A stretch of DNA of 57,534 bases, from positions 1 through 57,534 of the forward strand of contig JABGRN010000024.1 of the NCBI GenBank assembly GCA_018648265.1, written 5' to 3'. This DNA comes from Prolixibacteraceae bacterium (lineage in GTDB: Bacteria > Bacteroidota > Bacteroidia > Bacteroidales > Prolixibacteraceae). The notes below the pieces were generated by a model, which saw only the letters and a list, made by a program, of their open reading frames with translations, made no database searches and was not told the DNA's origin. Of the stretch, positions 1 through 8,061 are shown piece after piece. The stretch's first letter is position 1. The number at the start of each line of letters is the position of its first letter. Both the position numbers and the translations under genes were made by a program.

Positions 1-2089
1 GGATTGCAGTTAATTCCAATTCACGGAGTTTCCTGATTTGAGCTTCTTTTCGGAATCGCTGCCGAACCCGCCATTTCCAAATAAATAAACTTGTAATTAA
101 TAGTAAAATAATTCCACCGAGAATAAAAATAATTAGCTCGGAATTCGATTTACTTTCTTTTAACTCTCTCGTATATCTCACAACTCTAAACCCACTATAT
201 TCCAGATTAGAATCATCGATAATTTCATAATTCATAGAATCTCCAAAATTTTCCCATTCCCTAAGAATTGCTTTTTTTGCAGGTGCGGGTTGCATCCTAT
301 TTAATATAAATGGAGAAAACCACTCTGGCGCATTGGTATTCAGATATGCAATTGTATCCTTTGGAACTTCGTATAGTACATTTCTGATTCTAACTTTATT
401 CTTATAGTTTTTTATCTCCTTCATGTAATCTGCTAAAATTCGAAAAGTTATTTCCGAAGGCAAAACAAAATCAGAATTGCCTTCAATTTTATTCTTTTTA
501 TTCATCCAAATACAAAAGAACTCGGCACCTTTTAGTGGAATTCCAACAACCGGATAGTTATCAAATTTTCTATTATTTAAATATTCAATAATATTAATTT
601 CACGAATATTACCTTCAAAAAAAGCATCAACAGCCAGGCTCGAATCAATTAAACTTTTCGCAATTTCTGAGTAGATTTCAACATTTGTCTTTTTTTCGAA
701 CATTTTTGATGTTGAACTGAATTCCATTTTTTCCCACTGAATTATCTTCTTGGGATTAGAAATAATATCATCTGCAAATTTTCGATATTCTTTATTTGTT
801 ATCTCATTGCTAATCCAAAAGCTATCTGAGGCTATTGTTGTCGATCTTAGTTCAACGTTCATTTTCACGGCTCTTCGAGGAACAAAAAACAGATTGTTCT
901 TAATTCTAATGTTTTTATAAGACAGCTCTTTAAATCGTTCTAAATCAGATTTGCTGGCCGATAAAATCAAATTTAAATGTTCATTCTCGGTCAGTTCAGA
1001 AAAACGATTACTAACATCTAAATTAAGACTCATTCTTTTTATTAAACTGTGCCTTAAAGTTGTATTGGCACTTTCTCCCATATACAGAGAAGGAACTTCT
1101 TTGCTACCGGAATTTACAAGATGAAACATATTTTTACCAGGAAGAAGGAAAATGTTTTCTCTCCCTGTGGGTAAACGCACATCTACTTCCTGTGGATTTT
1201 CTATTGATAATTCAAAGGAAAAACTCCCATCTTTTTCAATATCTGCCACTTTAGCAAAAGATTCATTGTTTTGTTTGTTTCTGTAAATGAGAGATACGAA
1301 TGTTCCAATCTGTGGATTAAATTTTTTAATTATCCCACTATAAATAACAATATTAGATTCCGCTGGAAATGGTTTTTTTTGTTTTTCTTCAAGAGATTTA
1401 AAATATACTTTAGAAAGTTTTGAATAGTGTTCATAAGGTTCTCCCCTGAGGCACAAAAAATAATTATTCTCATTGTCAGCCCGGCACATCAAAGTTTTTT
1501 GAATATTGCCATTTTTAATAATTAATTCGTAAATATTTTCATTTTTTTGAATTGATCCGTAATTAAATATTTTTTTATCAAAAACTGCCAGAGAATCTAA
1601 TAAACTAAAAGTCCATTTGCCATTCTCGGTTGAAAACCAATTGCCAAGCAACTCTTTGGGTATAATCGATTGATTGGAATTTTCGATTAGTTCAATATCA
1701 AAAAATTTCCATCCTGAAGGATGTGGGTCAATATAATTTATCTCTTTTACTAAAGGGTCAATCGGAGGAAATACAATTCTATAAGTTAATCCATTTTCGT
1801 CGGGTACTATAATCGATTCCCAAAATTCATACTCTAAACATTTAACAGCTTTAAGTTTTGTTGTGTCTCCGCTAATTTGAATATAGTCGTTTTTGTTAAT
1901 AATATTATTAGCTCCAACCCGTAACTTTACATTAACAGTTAAAATAGTTGCTGCATCAGTCAATTCAATATTCGTAATAAAAACATCAGGACGAGAACTA
2001 ATCCCAACTTTAGGGTTTTCAATTATTTTCTGTGCAGTGTTAGTATATGCCAGAAACAGAAATAGAATTATAAAAAGATGAACTTTCAT
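1..2089 (-). CDS. Membrane sensor protein with FGE-like segment, probable LytS-type histidine kinase (partial, C-terminus beyond left edge)
   Basis: This reading frame is open from an ATG at 2089 to the left edge (696 codons seen). A signal peptide (MKVHLFIILFLFLAYTNTAQ) is followed by ~345 residues clearly homologous to the neighbouring gene at 2426-4753 (shared QKIIxNP, IIPxELxGxWFS, CRAD, FHLxNS and MGESA blocks). Residues ~424-560 resemble the formylglycine-generating-enzyme/GldK fold: FWISNEITNKEYRKF, YPVVGIPLKGAEFFCIW and a degenerate LPSEITFRI in place of LPTEAEWEY. A single membrane helix lies at ~652-673. The last visible residues (RKEAQIRKLRELELTA) look like the linker that precedes the histidine-containing block of LytS/YehU-type kinases, so the unseen C-terminus is probably a kinase. 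The FGE-like part is read from motif spacing; the kinase is inferred. A LytTR-like double operator lies 58 bases upstream. Confidence 0.7.
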   Translation of the reverse strand, partial: MKVHLFIILFLFLAYTNTAQKIIENPKVGISSRPDVFITNIELTDAATILTVNVKLRVGANNIINKNDYIQISGDTTKLKAVKCLEYEFWESIIVPDENGLTYRIVFPPIDPLVKEINYIDPHPSGWKFFDIELIENSNQSIIPKELLGNWFSTENGKWTFSLLDSLAVFDKKIFNYGSIQKNENIYELIIKNGNIQKTLMCRADNENNYFLCLRGEPYEHYSKLSKVYFKSLEEKQKKPFPAESNIVIYSGIIKKFNPQIGTFVSLIYRNKQNNESFAKVADIEKDGSFSFELSIENPQEVDVRLPTGRENIFLLPGKNMFHLVNSGSKEVPSLYMGESANTTLRHSLIKRMSLNLDVSNRFSELTENEHLNLILSASKSDLERFKELSYKNIRIKNNLFFVPRRAVKMNVELRSTTIASDSFWISNEITNKEYRKFADDIISNPKKIIQWEKMEFSSTSKMFEKKTNVEIYSEIAKSLIDSSLAVDAFFEGNIREINIIEYLNNRKFDNYPVVGIPLKGAEFFCIWMNKKNKIEGNSDFVLPSEITFRILADYMKEIKNYKNKVRIRNVLYEVPKDTIAYLNTNAPEWFSPFILNRMQPAPAKKAILREWENFGDSMNYEIIDDSNLEYSGFRVVRYTRELKESKSNSELIIFILGGIILLLITSLFIWKWRVRQRFRKEAQIRKLRELELTAI

Positions 2090-2109
2090 ATCAGTTGAAA
2101 TTGGTTACC

Positions 2110-2136
2110 CAAAGTTGGCTGATTAAATCGACTTAA
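2110..2136 (-). promoter_or_regulatory. Putative promoter of the sensor gene (weak -7 element CAACTTTG)
   Basis: On the minus strand TTT-N19-CAACTTTG matches the Bacteroidota pattern TTG-N17-23-TAnnTTTG except for the first base of the -7 box and the last base of the -33 box. The same element sits at the same distance (42 bases) from the double operator in front of the paralogue at 4753. The off-consensus boxes suggest a promoter that needs an activator. Start of transcription is inferred at about 2103. Confidence 0.5.
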
Positions 2137-2147
2137 AAAAGAGGCAT

Positions 2148-2180
2148 TTATTAAACGGTGGATTTGACTTATTAAACGGT
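2148..2180 (-). promoter_or_regulatory. Double operator, 21-bp period (LytTR-like)
   Basis: Two copies of ACCGTTTAATAA (minus strand; plus 2148-2159 and 2169-2180) are exactly 21 bp apart, two helical turns. The 9-mer ACCGTTTAA followed by a 12-bp spacer fits the published LytTR-regulator site, two direct repeats of [TA][AC][CA]GTTN[AG][TG] separated by 12-13 bp, with one mismatch in the last position. It lies directly upstream of the -33 region of the sensor gene. The same site recurs at 4825-4858. Confidence 0.65.
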
Positions 2181-2217
2181 AAAATATATTGATTAGTGAT
2201 TAATTATTATTGATTAT

Positions 2218-2398
2218 TTCATGCAAAGGGCGCTAAGGTTTTCGCAGAGAACGCAAAAGTTTTCTTTGCGAGCTTCATACTACTTTGCGCCTTTGCGTGA
2301 TCCTTTCTATATTATTATTTCACGCAAAGGACGCCAAGGTTTTCGCAGAGAGCGCAAAATTGTTCTGCGAACTTCGCGCTACTTTGCGCCTTTGCGAG
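2218..2398. repeat. Pair of dispersed imperfect-palindromic repeats (copies A and B)
   Basis: Two ~80-bp copies (about 2218-2299 and 2329-2398) share the blocks GCAAAGG-CGC-AAGGTTTTCGC, AGAG-GCAAAA, GCGA-CTTC and CTACTTTGCGCCTTTGCG. The ends CGCAAAGG and CCTTTGCG are inverted, so each copy can fold into a hairpin. Two more copies lie at 4888-5071. They fill the 336-base gap between the two paralogous genes together with the operator. Elements of this look occur between genes in many Bacteroidota; here they may also serve as the 3' hairpin of the gene ending at 2426. Confidence 0.75.
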
Positions 2399-2425
2399 AA
2401 ACTTCTTTTTTTGAAACTTATATTT

Positions 2426-4753
2426 TCATTTGTTTACCTGCTCCATTAAAACTTTTTTTAATTTTTTGTTTTCAAGCGGCATCATGTGTGCATTCACAAC
2501 CTTCCCGTTTTTATCTAACAAAGCATAATGTGGAATACCATAAATATTGAACTTTTGAGTCAGGTAGTTCCATTCATCAGCCGAAACCTTAAAATGTTCG
2601 CCTTTTATATTGGGAATTGCTTTTTTATAATCTTTCTCCGGAGAAGTGTTATTGGTAATATAAACAAAAACAATGTCTTCATTTTTTAATTCCTCCTTAA
2701 GCGGTTTTATTCTTTCTATTCCGGTTTTGCAAGGCCCACACCAGGTTGCCCAAAAATCGACAAAAACTACTTTCCCGCGAAAATCTTTTATGATTGAATG
2801 AAACAGTTTATCGCCCTCTGTTTTTAAAATTGGCTCTTCTTTTAAGTTCTGAATTTCAATTTTTGCTTTCTTTTGGTAGTATTCCGAAATTAAATATTCT
2901 TTTAATGCTTCGTTTTTAATAGCTGCTTTTGTTTCGCTAAACTCATCTTCCATCACTACTTCCGACCTCGATTGGTTCGACAGAAAATCTTTGACAAGCG
3001 CAATTTCAACAAGTTTTTTGCCCGGCTCTCCAAATATTAGTTCACTGTTTTTACGTGCATTATTTTTGTAATAATTATTTAAAAGTACTTCAAATTCTTT
3101 TGTGAATTTTTCGCGAAAATCTTTTAAAACCTTTCCATACGATTTGTTGAAATTGTTGCGTGCTTCATCGCTATACTTTTCAACAAGGTTCATTTTTACA
3201 AAGTCCAGCATATCCTTTTCTTCTCCTGATATTTGTTTCCCTTGCTTTAATATATCAGACCCCAAAACCGTAAGTAAATAATAATACGATCCTTGTGGAT
3301 ATTCAATACTGAAATTTTTTAAGGCCTGTATTAACCTGAAATATTCGCCACTAATAAATGCCAATTCTTTGTTTACAGGAACGTCACTAATTTTCTTTAA
3401 TAAATCAACATTTATATCTTTTGGAACAAAGGATTTTTGCTCTTCCTTTTTTAAGTTTCGGTTGGCATAAAAATTTGACATTCGGGCGTTCTGATTAAAA
3501 TTAATCAAATTGCTGGCTGCCCTGAATTGAATATCCAATAACCTGATTTGAAATACTTTATTGTTGCCTGAATTTCCTTTTAGTGTTTCCTGCAGTTTTT
3601 GAAATTGTTCTTTTTTTGCAGACAAAACATAGTTTACATATTCTTCTGGGGTCATTGAATTTACACCCTTAACAAAGTTCATTTGGTTGGGGGCAATTGA
3701 TTGAGTTGCTTTTAAGCCAATATTTACAAGCGCCGATTCACCCATAAAAAGTGAATTTGTTTCTGGAATTTTTGAATTTATTAAATGAAATACACTCTTT
3801 CCCGGTTCAAAAAATATTCGTTCGTTGCCCGATGGCAAACTAACGCTTAGTTCCTGTGGGAAATCCAAAATAAATTTTGTTGTAAATGTTCCGTTTTTAT
3901 CAATTTTAATCAAGTGGCTTTCTTGTTGATTGTTCATTGGATTAAAAAACCGGATCATCCCGGTTGACTTTCCCAATCTTTCTGTAAATCCATTTATAAC
4001 GCCACTGTATTTCACCTTTTCCTGATTTAACACACGACCTTCAAAAGCTTCTTCATCAAACACTTTTGATTGTAATTTGGCCTTATTCGAGTATCTGATT
4101 AATGTTCGGTTGTTGGTGCGCATAAAACAAAAATCCTTTTCATCTGCCCGGCAATAAAGAATTTCTGTTTCTTCGCCGTTTTTTAGTTTTACTTCCGTAA
4201 CATTTCCCTCTGGTTTTGCCGAAACGTATTCCCATGTTTTATTTTCGTAAACCGCAATTTTTTCTAAAAAACTAAAAGTCCACTGCCCGTTGTTTGGCGA
4301 AAACCAGTGTCCTGCCAATTCCTCTGGAATTATCGATGAATAAGGTGATTTATTAATTACAATGGCGTAAATCATCCAGGGTTGAGAAGTAGGCTCACCG
4401 AAATCGATTTTTTCAGTTTTTGGATCGATGGAAGGAAAATACAATGTATATTTCAAACCACCTTCCGGTACTGTAATCCACCCATTCACCGGTTCGGGTG
4501 CATCCTTTCGAATCATAAACAATGAATCGGGTTGACCAACTATTTGAATGTAACTTTTATTGGCAATTCCGAAAGTTCTACCGGGTTCCAGATTTATTTT
4601 AAATGTCAGAGCAGTTTCGGTACTGGTTAACTCAATCTTCGTAATAGTTACGGCAGTAGTTCCTATCCCATAATCAGGATTATCAATTATTTTCTGCGCG
4701 TCAACAAAAAATACCAGGCAAACCAAAACAAAGGTTCCAATTAATTTTTTCAT
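2426..4753 (-). CDS. Exported TlpA-type thioredoxin-fold protein with paralogous N-terminal module
   Basis: 775 residues with a signal peptide (first 19-20 residues). Residues 1 to ~345 are homologous to the adjacent sensor gene. The middle (~360-650) is largely helical and not recognised. The C-terminal ~118 residues are a TlpA/ResA-type thioredoxin domain: VVFVDFWATWCGPC with the redox pair at 671-675 and the cis-proline in YGIPHY (P741). Family knowledge places such proteins in the periplasm or at the outer face, reducing or exchanging protein disulfides. The N-terminal part with its block near residues 250-330 resembles the beta-sandwich that precedes many Bacteroidota TlpA domains. Promoter and double operator match those of the sensor gene, so the two are probably co-regulated. 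The substrate is unknown. Confidence 0.8.
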   Translation of the reverse strand: MKKLIGTFVLVCLVFFVDAQKIIDNPDYGIGTTAVTITKIELTSTETALTFKINLEPGRTFGIANKSYIQIVGQPDSLFMIRKDAPEPVNGWITVPEGGLKYTLYFPSIDPKTEKIDFGEPTSQPWMIYAIVINKSPYSSIIPEELAGHWFSPNNGQWTFSFLEKIAVYENKTWEYVSAKPEGNVTEVKLKNGEETEILYCRADEKDFCFMRTNNRTLIRYSNKAKLQSKVFDEEAFEGRVLNQEKVKYSGVINGFTERLGKSTGMIRFFNPMNNQQESHLIKIDKNGTFTTKFILDFPQELSVSLPSGNERIFFEPGKSVFHLINSKIPETNSLFMGESALVNIGLKATQSIAPNQMNFVKGVNSMTPEEYVNYVLSAKKEQFQKLQETLKGNSGNNKVFQIRLLDIQFRAASNLINFNQNARMSNFYANRNLKKEEQKSFVPKDINVDLLKKISDVPVNKELAFISGEYFRLIQALKNFSIEYPQGSYYYLLTVLGSDILKQGKQISGEEKDMLDFVKMNLVEKYSDEARNNFNKSYGKVLKDFREKFTKEFEVLLNNYYKNNARKNSELIFGEPGKKLVEIALVKDFLSNQSRSEVVMEDEFSETKAAIKNEALKEYLISEYYQKKAKIEIQNLKEEPILKTEGDKLFHSIIKDFRGKVVFVDFWATWCGPCKTGIERIKPLKEELKNEDIVFVYITNNTSPEKDYKKAIPNIKGEHFKVSADEWNYLTQKFNIYGIPHYALLDKNGKVVNAHMMPLENKKLKKVLMEQVNK

Positions 4754-4787
4754 GGTTTTAAAAATTATGGTTGATATTGATTTTTAC

Positions 4788-4817
4788 TAAAGTTGGGCGA
4801 ATTATCCGGGAAATCAA
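4788..4817 (-). promoter_or_regulatory. Putative promoter of the TlpA-type gene (TTG-N19-CAACTTTA)
   Basis: On the minus strand TTG is followed after 19 bases by CAACTTTA, close to TAnnTTTG. It lies 42 bases from the proximal operator repeat, exactly as in the paralogue's upstream region. Transcription would begin near 4781, giving a leader of about 28 bases. Confidence 0.55.
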
Positions 4818-4824
4818 AGGCCCA

Positions 4825-4858
4825 CTTATTAAACGGTGGGTTTGACTTATTAAACGGT
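4825..4858 (-). promoter_or_regulatory. Double operator, 21-bp period (LytTR-like)
   Basis: Two perfect copies of ACCGTTTAATAAG (minus strand; plus 4825-4837 and 4846-4858) are 21 bp apart. The core ACCGTTTAA with a 12-bp spacer fits the LytTR-type direct repeat with one mismatch. Same sequence, period and distance to the promoter as at 2148-2180, so both paralogues should answer to one regulator. Confidence 0.65.
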
Positions 4859-4887
4859 AGATTAATTGATTAGTTATTATCAATTAT

Positions 4888-5071
4888 CTCACGCAAAGAA
4901 CGCCAGGGTTTTCGCAGAGAACACAAAATTGTTCTGCGAGCTTCGCGCTACTTTGCTGCTTTGCGAGAACATTTTCTATTTAATATTTCACGTAAAGAAC
5001 GCGAAGGTTTTCGAAATGGAAGCAAAAATATCCTTAGCGAGCTTAACGTTTCTTTGTATGTCTTTGCGTGA
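4888..5071. repeat. Pair of dispersed imperfect-palindromic repeats (copies C and D)
   Basis: Two copies (about 4888-4968 and 4986-5071) of the same ~80-bp element found at 2218-2398, with blocks such as CACGCAAAGAACGCC, GGTTTTCGCAGAGAACAC and CTTTGCGAG. Copy D is the most diverged. Together with the operator they occupy the 356-base gap before the next gene, so the whole upstream region of the two paralogues is duplicated. Confidence 0.7.
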
Positions 5072-5109
5072 AAAAATTCCTCTGTAAAAATCAAAACCAG
5101 GGTAAAAAT

Positions 5110-5640
5110 CTAATTGTTTTGGTGGCCTTTGTTTTTTAATTTTTTTATAATTGCCGGATTTAAATCGTGGCTGTTTGGCGAAACATAAGCGACTGATCCG
5201 TTGCTAATATCCAAAACATACGTAAATTCCTCTCTATCAGACATTTCTTTTATCGTAGAATTTATTTGTACATAAAGTGGTTGTAACAACTCCATATTTC
5301 TTCTTTGCAATTGTTGTTGTGCATCTTGATTGTACTCCTGAATTTTTTGTGCCAAATCAATTAATTCTTTCTCTTTCGATGACCTCACAAAATCAGAATA
5401 ACCCGACTTTTCTTTTTCAAACAATCCCAATTTTACGTCGTGTTCTTCTATCATTTCACTATATAATTTTTCCATCTCTTTGGTCTCATTTTCCAAAATA
5501 ATTTTAATACTATCTGACGCCGGATGTTTTTGCACCAGTTCCTGAATATTTACATGACCGATTTTTAGCCCACTCTGGGCGTTTACAAATTGCCCGATAA
5601 CAAGAAACAGTAGTAAAATTGCAAGTTGTTTTATTTTCAT
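5110..5640 (-). CDS. OmpH/Skp-family periplasmic chaperone
   Basis: 176 residues with a signal peptide ending near residue 21 (FVNAQ). The mature part starts with LKIGHVNIQELVQKHP, the typical Skp/OmpH opening (strand, then helix), followed by a long charged helical segment (~35-145) and a short C-terminal strand region (FTYVLDISNGSVAYV). Family members form trimers that hold unfolded outer-membrane proteins during transit through the periplasm. It is transcribed alone, upstream of the duplicated repeat region. There is no nearby bamA or lpxD, so it may be an accessory paralogue. Confidence 0.85.
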   Translation of the reverse strand: MKIKQLAILLLFLVIGQFVNAQSGLKIGHVNIQELVQKHPASDSIKIILENETKEMEKLYSEMIEEHDVKLGLFEKEKSGYSDFVRSSKEKELIDLAQKIQEYNQDAQQQLQRRNMELLQPLYVQINSTIKEMSDREEFTYVLDISNGSVAYVSPNSHDLNPAIIKKLKNKGHQNN

Positions 5641-5791
5641 AATAATTGATTTTTTTTATAATATCAAAATTGCAATAATCAAATTATTGACAACTGTAAC
5701 AGATGTTAAAAGTTGGATTACAAAACGTTAAGTTTAAAAAAAAATGTTGTGTTTTTCATAATAAGTGTTTCGAATCTTAAAAAAAGATCTT

Positions 5792-5822
5792 AAAAAAAGC
5801 CGGTCCTACACGGAATCGGCTT
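5792..5822 (-). terminator. Rho-independent terminator of mutA-mutB
   Basis: On the minus strand, AAGCCG and CGGCTT form a stem (5797-5802 with 5817-5822) followed by seven T. It lies 70 bases after the mutB stop. A second hairpin (AAGCGGTT, loop TGGA, AACCGCTT; 5868-5887) is closer to the stop but lacks a good T run. Confidence 0.7.
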
Positions 5823-5892
5823 CAATATCTAATTGGGTGTGGCAAATTCCAATTAGCCATTTATTTAAAGCGGTTTGGAAACCGCTTCACCT

Positions 5893-8049
5893 TTAATTTT
5901 CTTTAAAAGCTTCTATCAGAACTTCCAAAATTTTCTTCCCTGCAGCAGCAACGCTACTTCCCGGTCCAAAAATGGCAACGGCACCTGCATCGTATAAATA
6001 TTTGTAATCCTGTGCCGGAATAACACCGCCACAAATTACCATAATATCATCGCGCCCCAGTTTTTTAAGTTCTGCAATTACAGCCGGAACCAATGTTTTA
6101 TGACCAGCTGCAAGCGATGAAACACCCAAAACATGCACATCATTTTCAACTGCTTGTTTGGCTGCTTCTTCCGGAGTTTGGAAAAGTGGTCCCATGTCCA
6201 CATCGAAACCAAGGTCGGCATAACCGGTTGCAACTACTTTTGCTCCCCGATCGTGACCGTCCTGCCCCATTTTCGCAACCATAATTCGTGGCTGGCGACC
6301 TTCCATTTCAGCAAATTTCTTTGCTAAATCCTGTGCTTCTTTAAATTCCGATTTATCTTTTGCTTCCGATTTATACACGCCTTCAATAGTTCTGATTACT
6401 GCTTTATAACGTCCTGCAACTTTCTCGCAGGCATCTGAAATTTCTCCCAACGATGCACGTTTTTGAGCTGCATCAATTGCCAAAGCTAATAAATTTCCTT
6501 CACCTGTTTCGGCTGCTTTTGTAATTGCCGCTAGTGAACTTTGAACTTCAGTTTCATTTCTATTGGCACGCAGTTTATTTAATCGCTCAATTTGAGAAGT
6601 ACGAACCGCAGAGTTATCAATCTCCAGGATATCAATGGGATCTTCTTTCTCCAAACGATATTTATTCACTCCAACAATGGTCTGGTTGCCGCTGTCGATT
6701 TTTCCTTGTGCACGAGCTGCAGCTTCTTCAATCCGCATTTTCGGAACACCAGTTTCAATGGCTTTCGACATGCCGCCCAGTTTTTCAACCTCTTCTATTA
6801 AAGCCCAAGCTTTTTGTGCTATTTCGTGAGTCAATGTTTCAACATAATACGAACCTGCCCACGGATCAGCCGAACGACAAATTTCTGTTTCCTGTTGAAT
6901 ATATAACTGTGTGTTACGTGCAATTCGTGCTGAAAAATCGGTTGGCAATGCAATTGCTTCATCCAGTGCGTTGGTGTGCAAACTTTGTGTATGACCAAGT
7001 GTTGCGGCCATCGCTTCAATTACCGTTCTACCTACATTGTTGTATGGATCTTGCTCGGTTAACGACCAACCCGAAGTTTGTGAGTGTGTACGCAAAGCCA
7101 TCGACTTAGGATTTTTAGGATTGAACTGTTTTACCAACTTCGCCCAAATCATTCGCGCTGCACGCATTTTTGCAATTTCCATAAAATGGTTCATTCCCAC
7201 TGCCCAGAAAAATGACAATCTTGGCGCAAACACATCGATGTCTAACCCGGCTTTGACACCCGTTCTAAGGTAATCCAAACCATCGGCTAAAGTGTATGCC
7301 ATCTCAATGTCGGCTGTTGCACCGGCCTCTTGCATGTGGTAACCCGAAATTGAAATTGAATTAAACTTTGGCATTTTCTGCGAAGTAAATTCAAAAATAT
7401 CAGCTATAATTTTCATTGAGAATTCAGGTGGATAAATGTAAGTATTACGCACCATGTATTCTTTCAAAATATCGTTTTGAATTGTTCCTGAAAGTTGTTC
7501 TAATGTTGCTCCTTGTTCCAAACCTGTAACAATGTAAAATGCCAAAATTGGTAAAACCGCTCCGTTCATTGTCATCGACACCGACATTTTATCCAATGGA
7601 ATTTGGTCGAAAAGGATTTTCATATCCAAAATTGAGTCGATAGCAACACCAGCTTTCCCCACATCGCCAATTACTCGCGGATGGTCTGAATCGTAACCTC
7701 GGTGTGTGGCAAGGTCGAATGCCACAGACAAACCTTTCTGACCGGCAGCTAAATTACGTCGATAAAACGCATTTGATTCTTCAGCAGTTGAAAAACCTGC
7801 ATACTGACGAATGGTCCATGGACGCATGGGATACATTGCCGAGTAGGGTCCACGAAGAAAAGGTGCGAGTCCGGCAGCATAATTCAGATGCTCCATCCCC
7901 TCCAAATCGTCTTTGGTATAAACTGGTTTAACAGGAATTTGCTCTGGTGTTTTCCAGACTTTTTCTATTTTATTTTCGGCATTCCATTCAGCAGTATCTT
8001 TCTGTGCTACGGCTGCCTTGATATCTATATTTTTAAAATCTGGCTTCAT
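5893..8049 (-). CDS. mutB: Methylmalonyl-CoA mutase large (catalytic) subunit
   Basis: 718 residues, normal length. Converts methylmalonyl-CoA and succinyl-CoA into each other with adenosylcobalamin, in the cytoplasm; in Bacteroidota it belongs to the succinate-propionate route. The N-terminal (beta/alpha)8 domain shows [16 protein letters not shown] and [20 protein letters not shown]. The C-terminal B12 domain begins near residue 587 with [10 protein letters not shown], whose histidine (~599) is the lower cobalt ligand, followed by [13 protein letters not shown] and [10 protein letters not shown]. It lies 12 bases after mutA in the same direction, as expected for a heterodimer. No epimerase or meaB gene is present next to it. 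Confidence 0.97.
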   Translation of the reverse strand: MKPDFKNIDIKAAVAQKDTAEWNAENKIEKVWKTPEQIPVKPVYTKDDLEGMEHLNYAAGLAPFLRGPYSAMYPMRPWTIRQYAGFSTAEESNAFYRRNLAAGQKGLSVAFDLATHRGYDSDHPRVIGDVGKAGVAIDSILDMKILFDQIPLDKMSVSMTMNGAVLPILAFYIVTGLEQGATLEQLSGTIQNDILKEYMVRNTYIYPPEFSMKIIADIFEFTSQKMPKFNSISISGYHMQEAGATADIEMAYTLADGLDYLRTGVKAGLDIDVFAPRLSFFWAVGMNHFMEIAKMRAARMIWAKLVKQFNPKNPKSMALRTHSQTSGWSLTEQDPYNNVGRTVIEAMAATLGHTQSLHTNALDEAIALPTDFSARIARNTQLYIQQETEICRSADPWAGSYYVETLTHEIAQKAWALIEEVEKLGGMSKAIETGVPKMRIEEAAARAQGKIDSGNQTIVGVNKYRLEKEDPIDILEIDNSAVRTSQIERLNKLRANRNETEVQSSLAAITKAAETGEGNLLALAIDAAQKRASLGEISDACEKVAGRYKAVIRTIEGVYKSEAKDKSEFKEAQDLAKKFAEMEGRQPRIMVAKMGQDGHDRGAKVVATGYADLGFDVDMGPLFQTPEEAAKQAVENDVHVLGVSSLAAGHKTLVPAVIAELKKLGRDDIMVICGGVIPAQDYKYLYDAGAVAIFGPGSSVAAAGKKILEVLIEAFKEN

Positions 8050-8061
8050 TTTTTCTACTTT

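Noticed and set aside
2221-2550. 109-codon plus-strand frame
   Set aside because: It is built from the two copies of the dispersed repeat and the antisense end of the TlpA-type gene.
2218-5071. CRISPR array
   Set aside because: Only two pairs of long, diverged palindromic repeats with no regular spacers and no cas genes.
5868-5887. AAGCGGTT/AACCGCTT hairpin as main mutB terminator
   Set aside because: Good stem, but no T run; the hairpin at 5792-5822 has seven T and is preferred.
6525-7109. 194-codon open frame on the plus strand inside mutB
   Set aside because: Antisense to a clear, full-length mutB; the composition is that of a reverse-strand shadow with no family match or own promoter.
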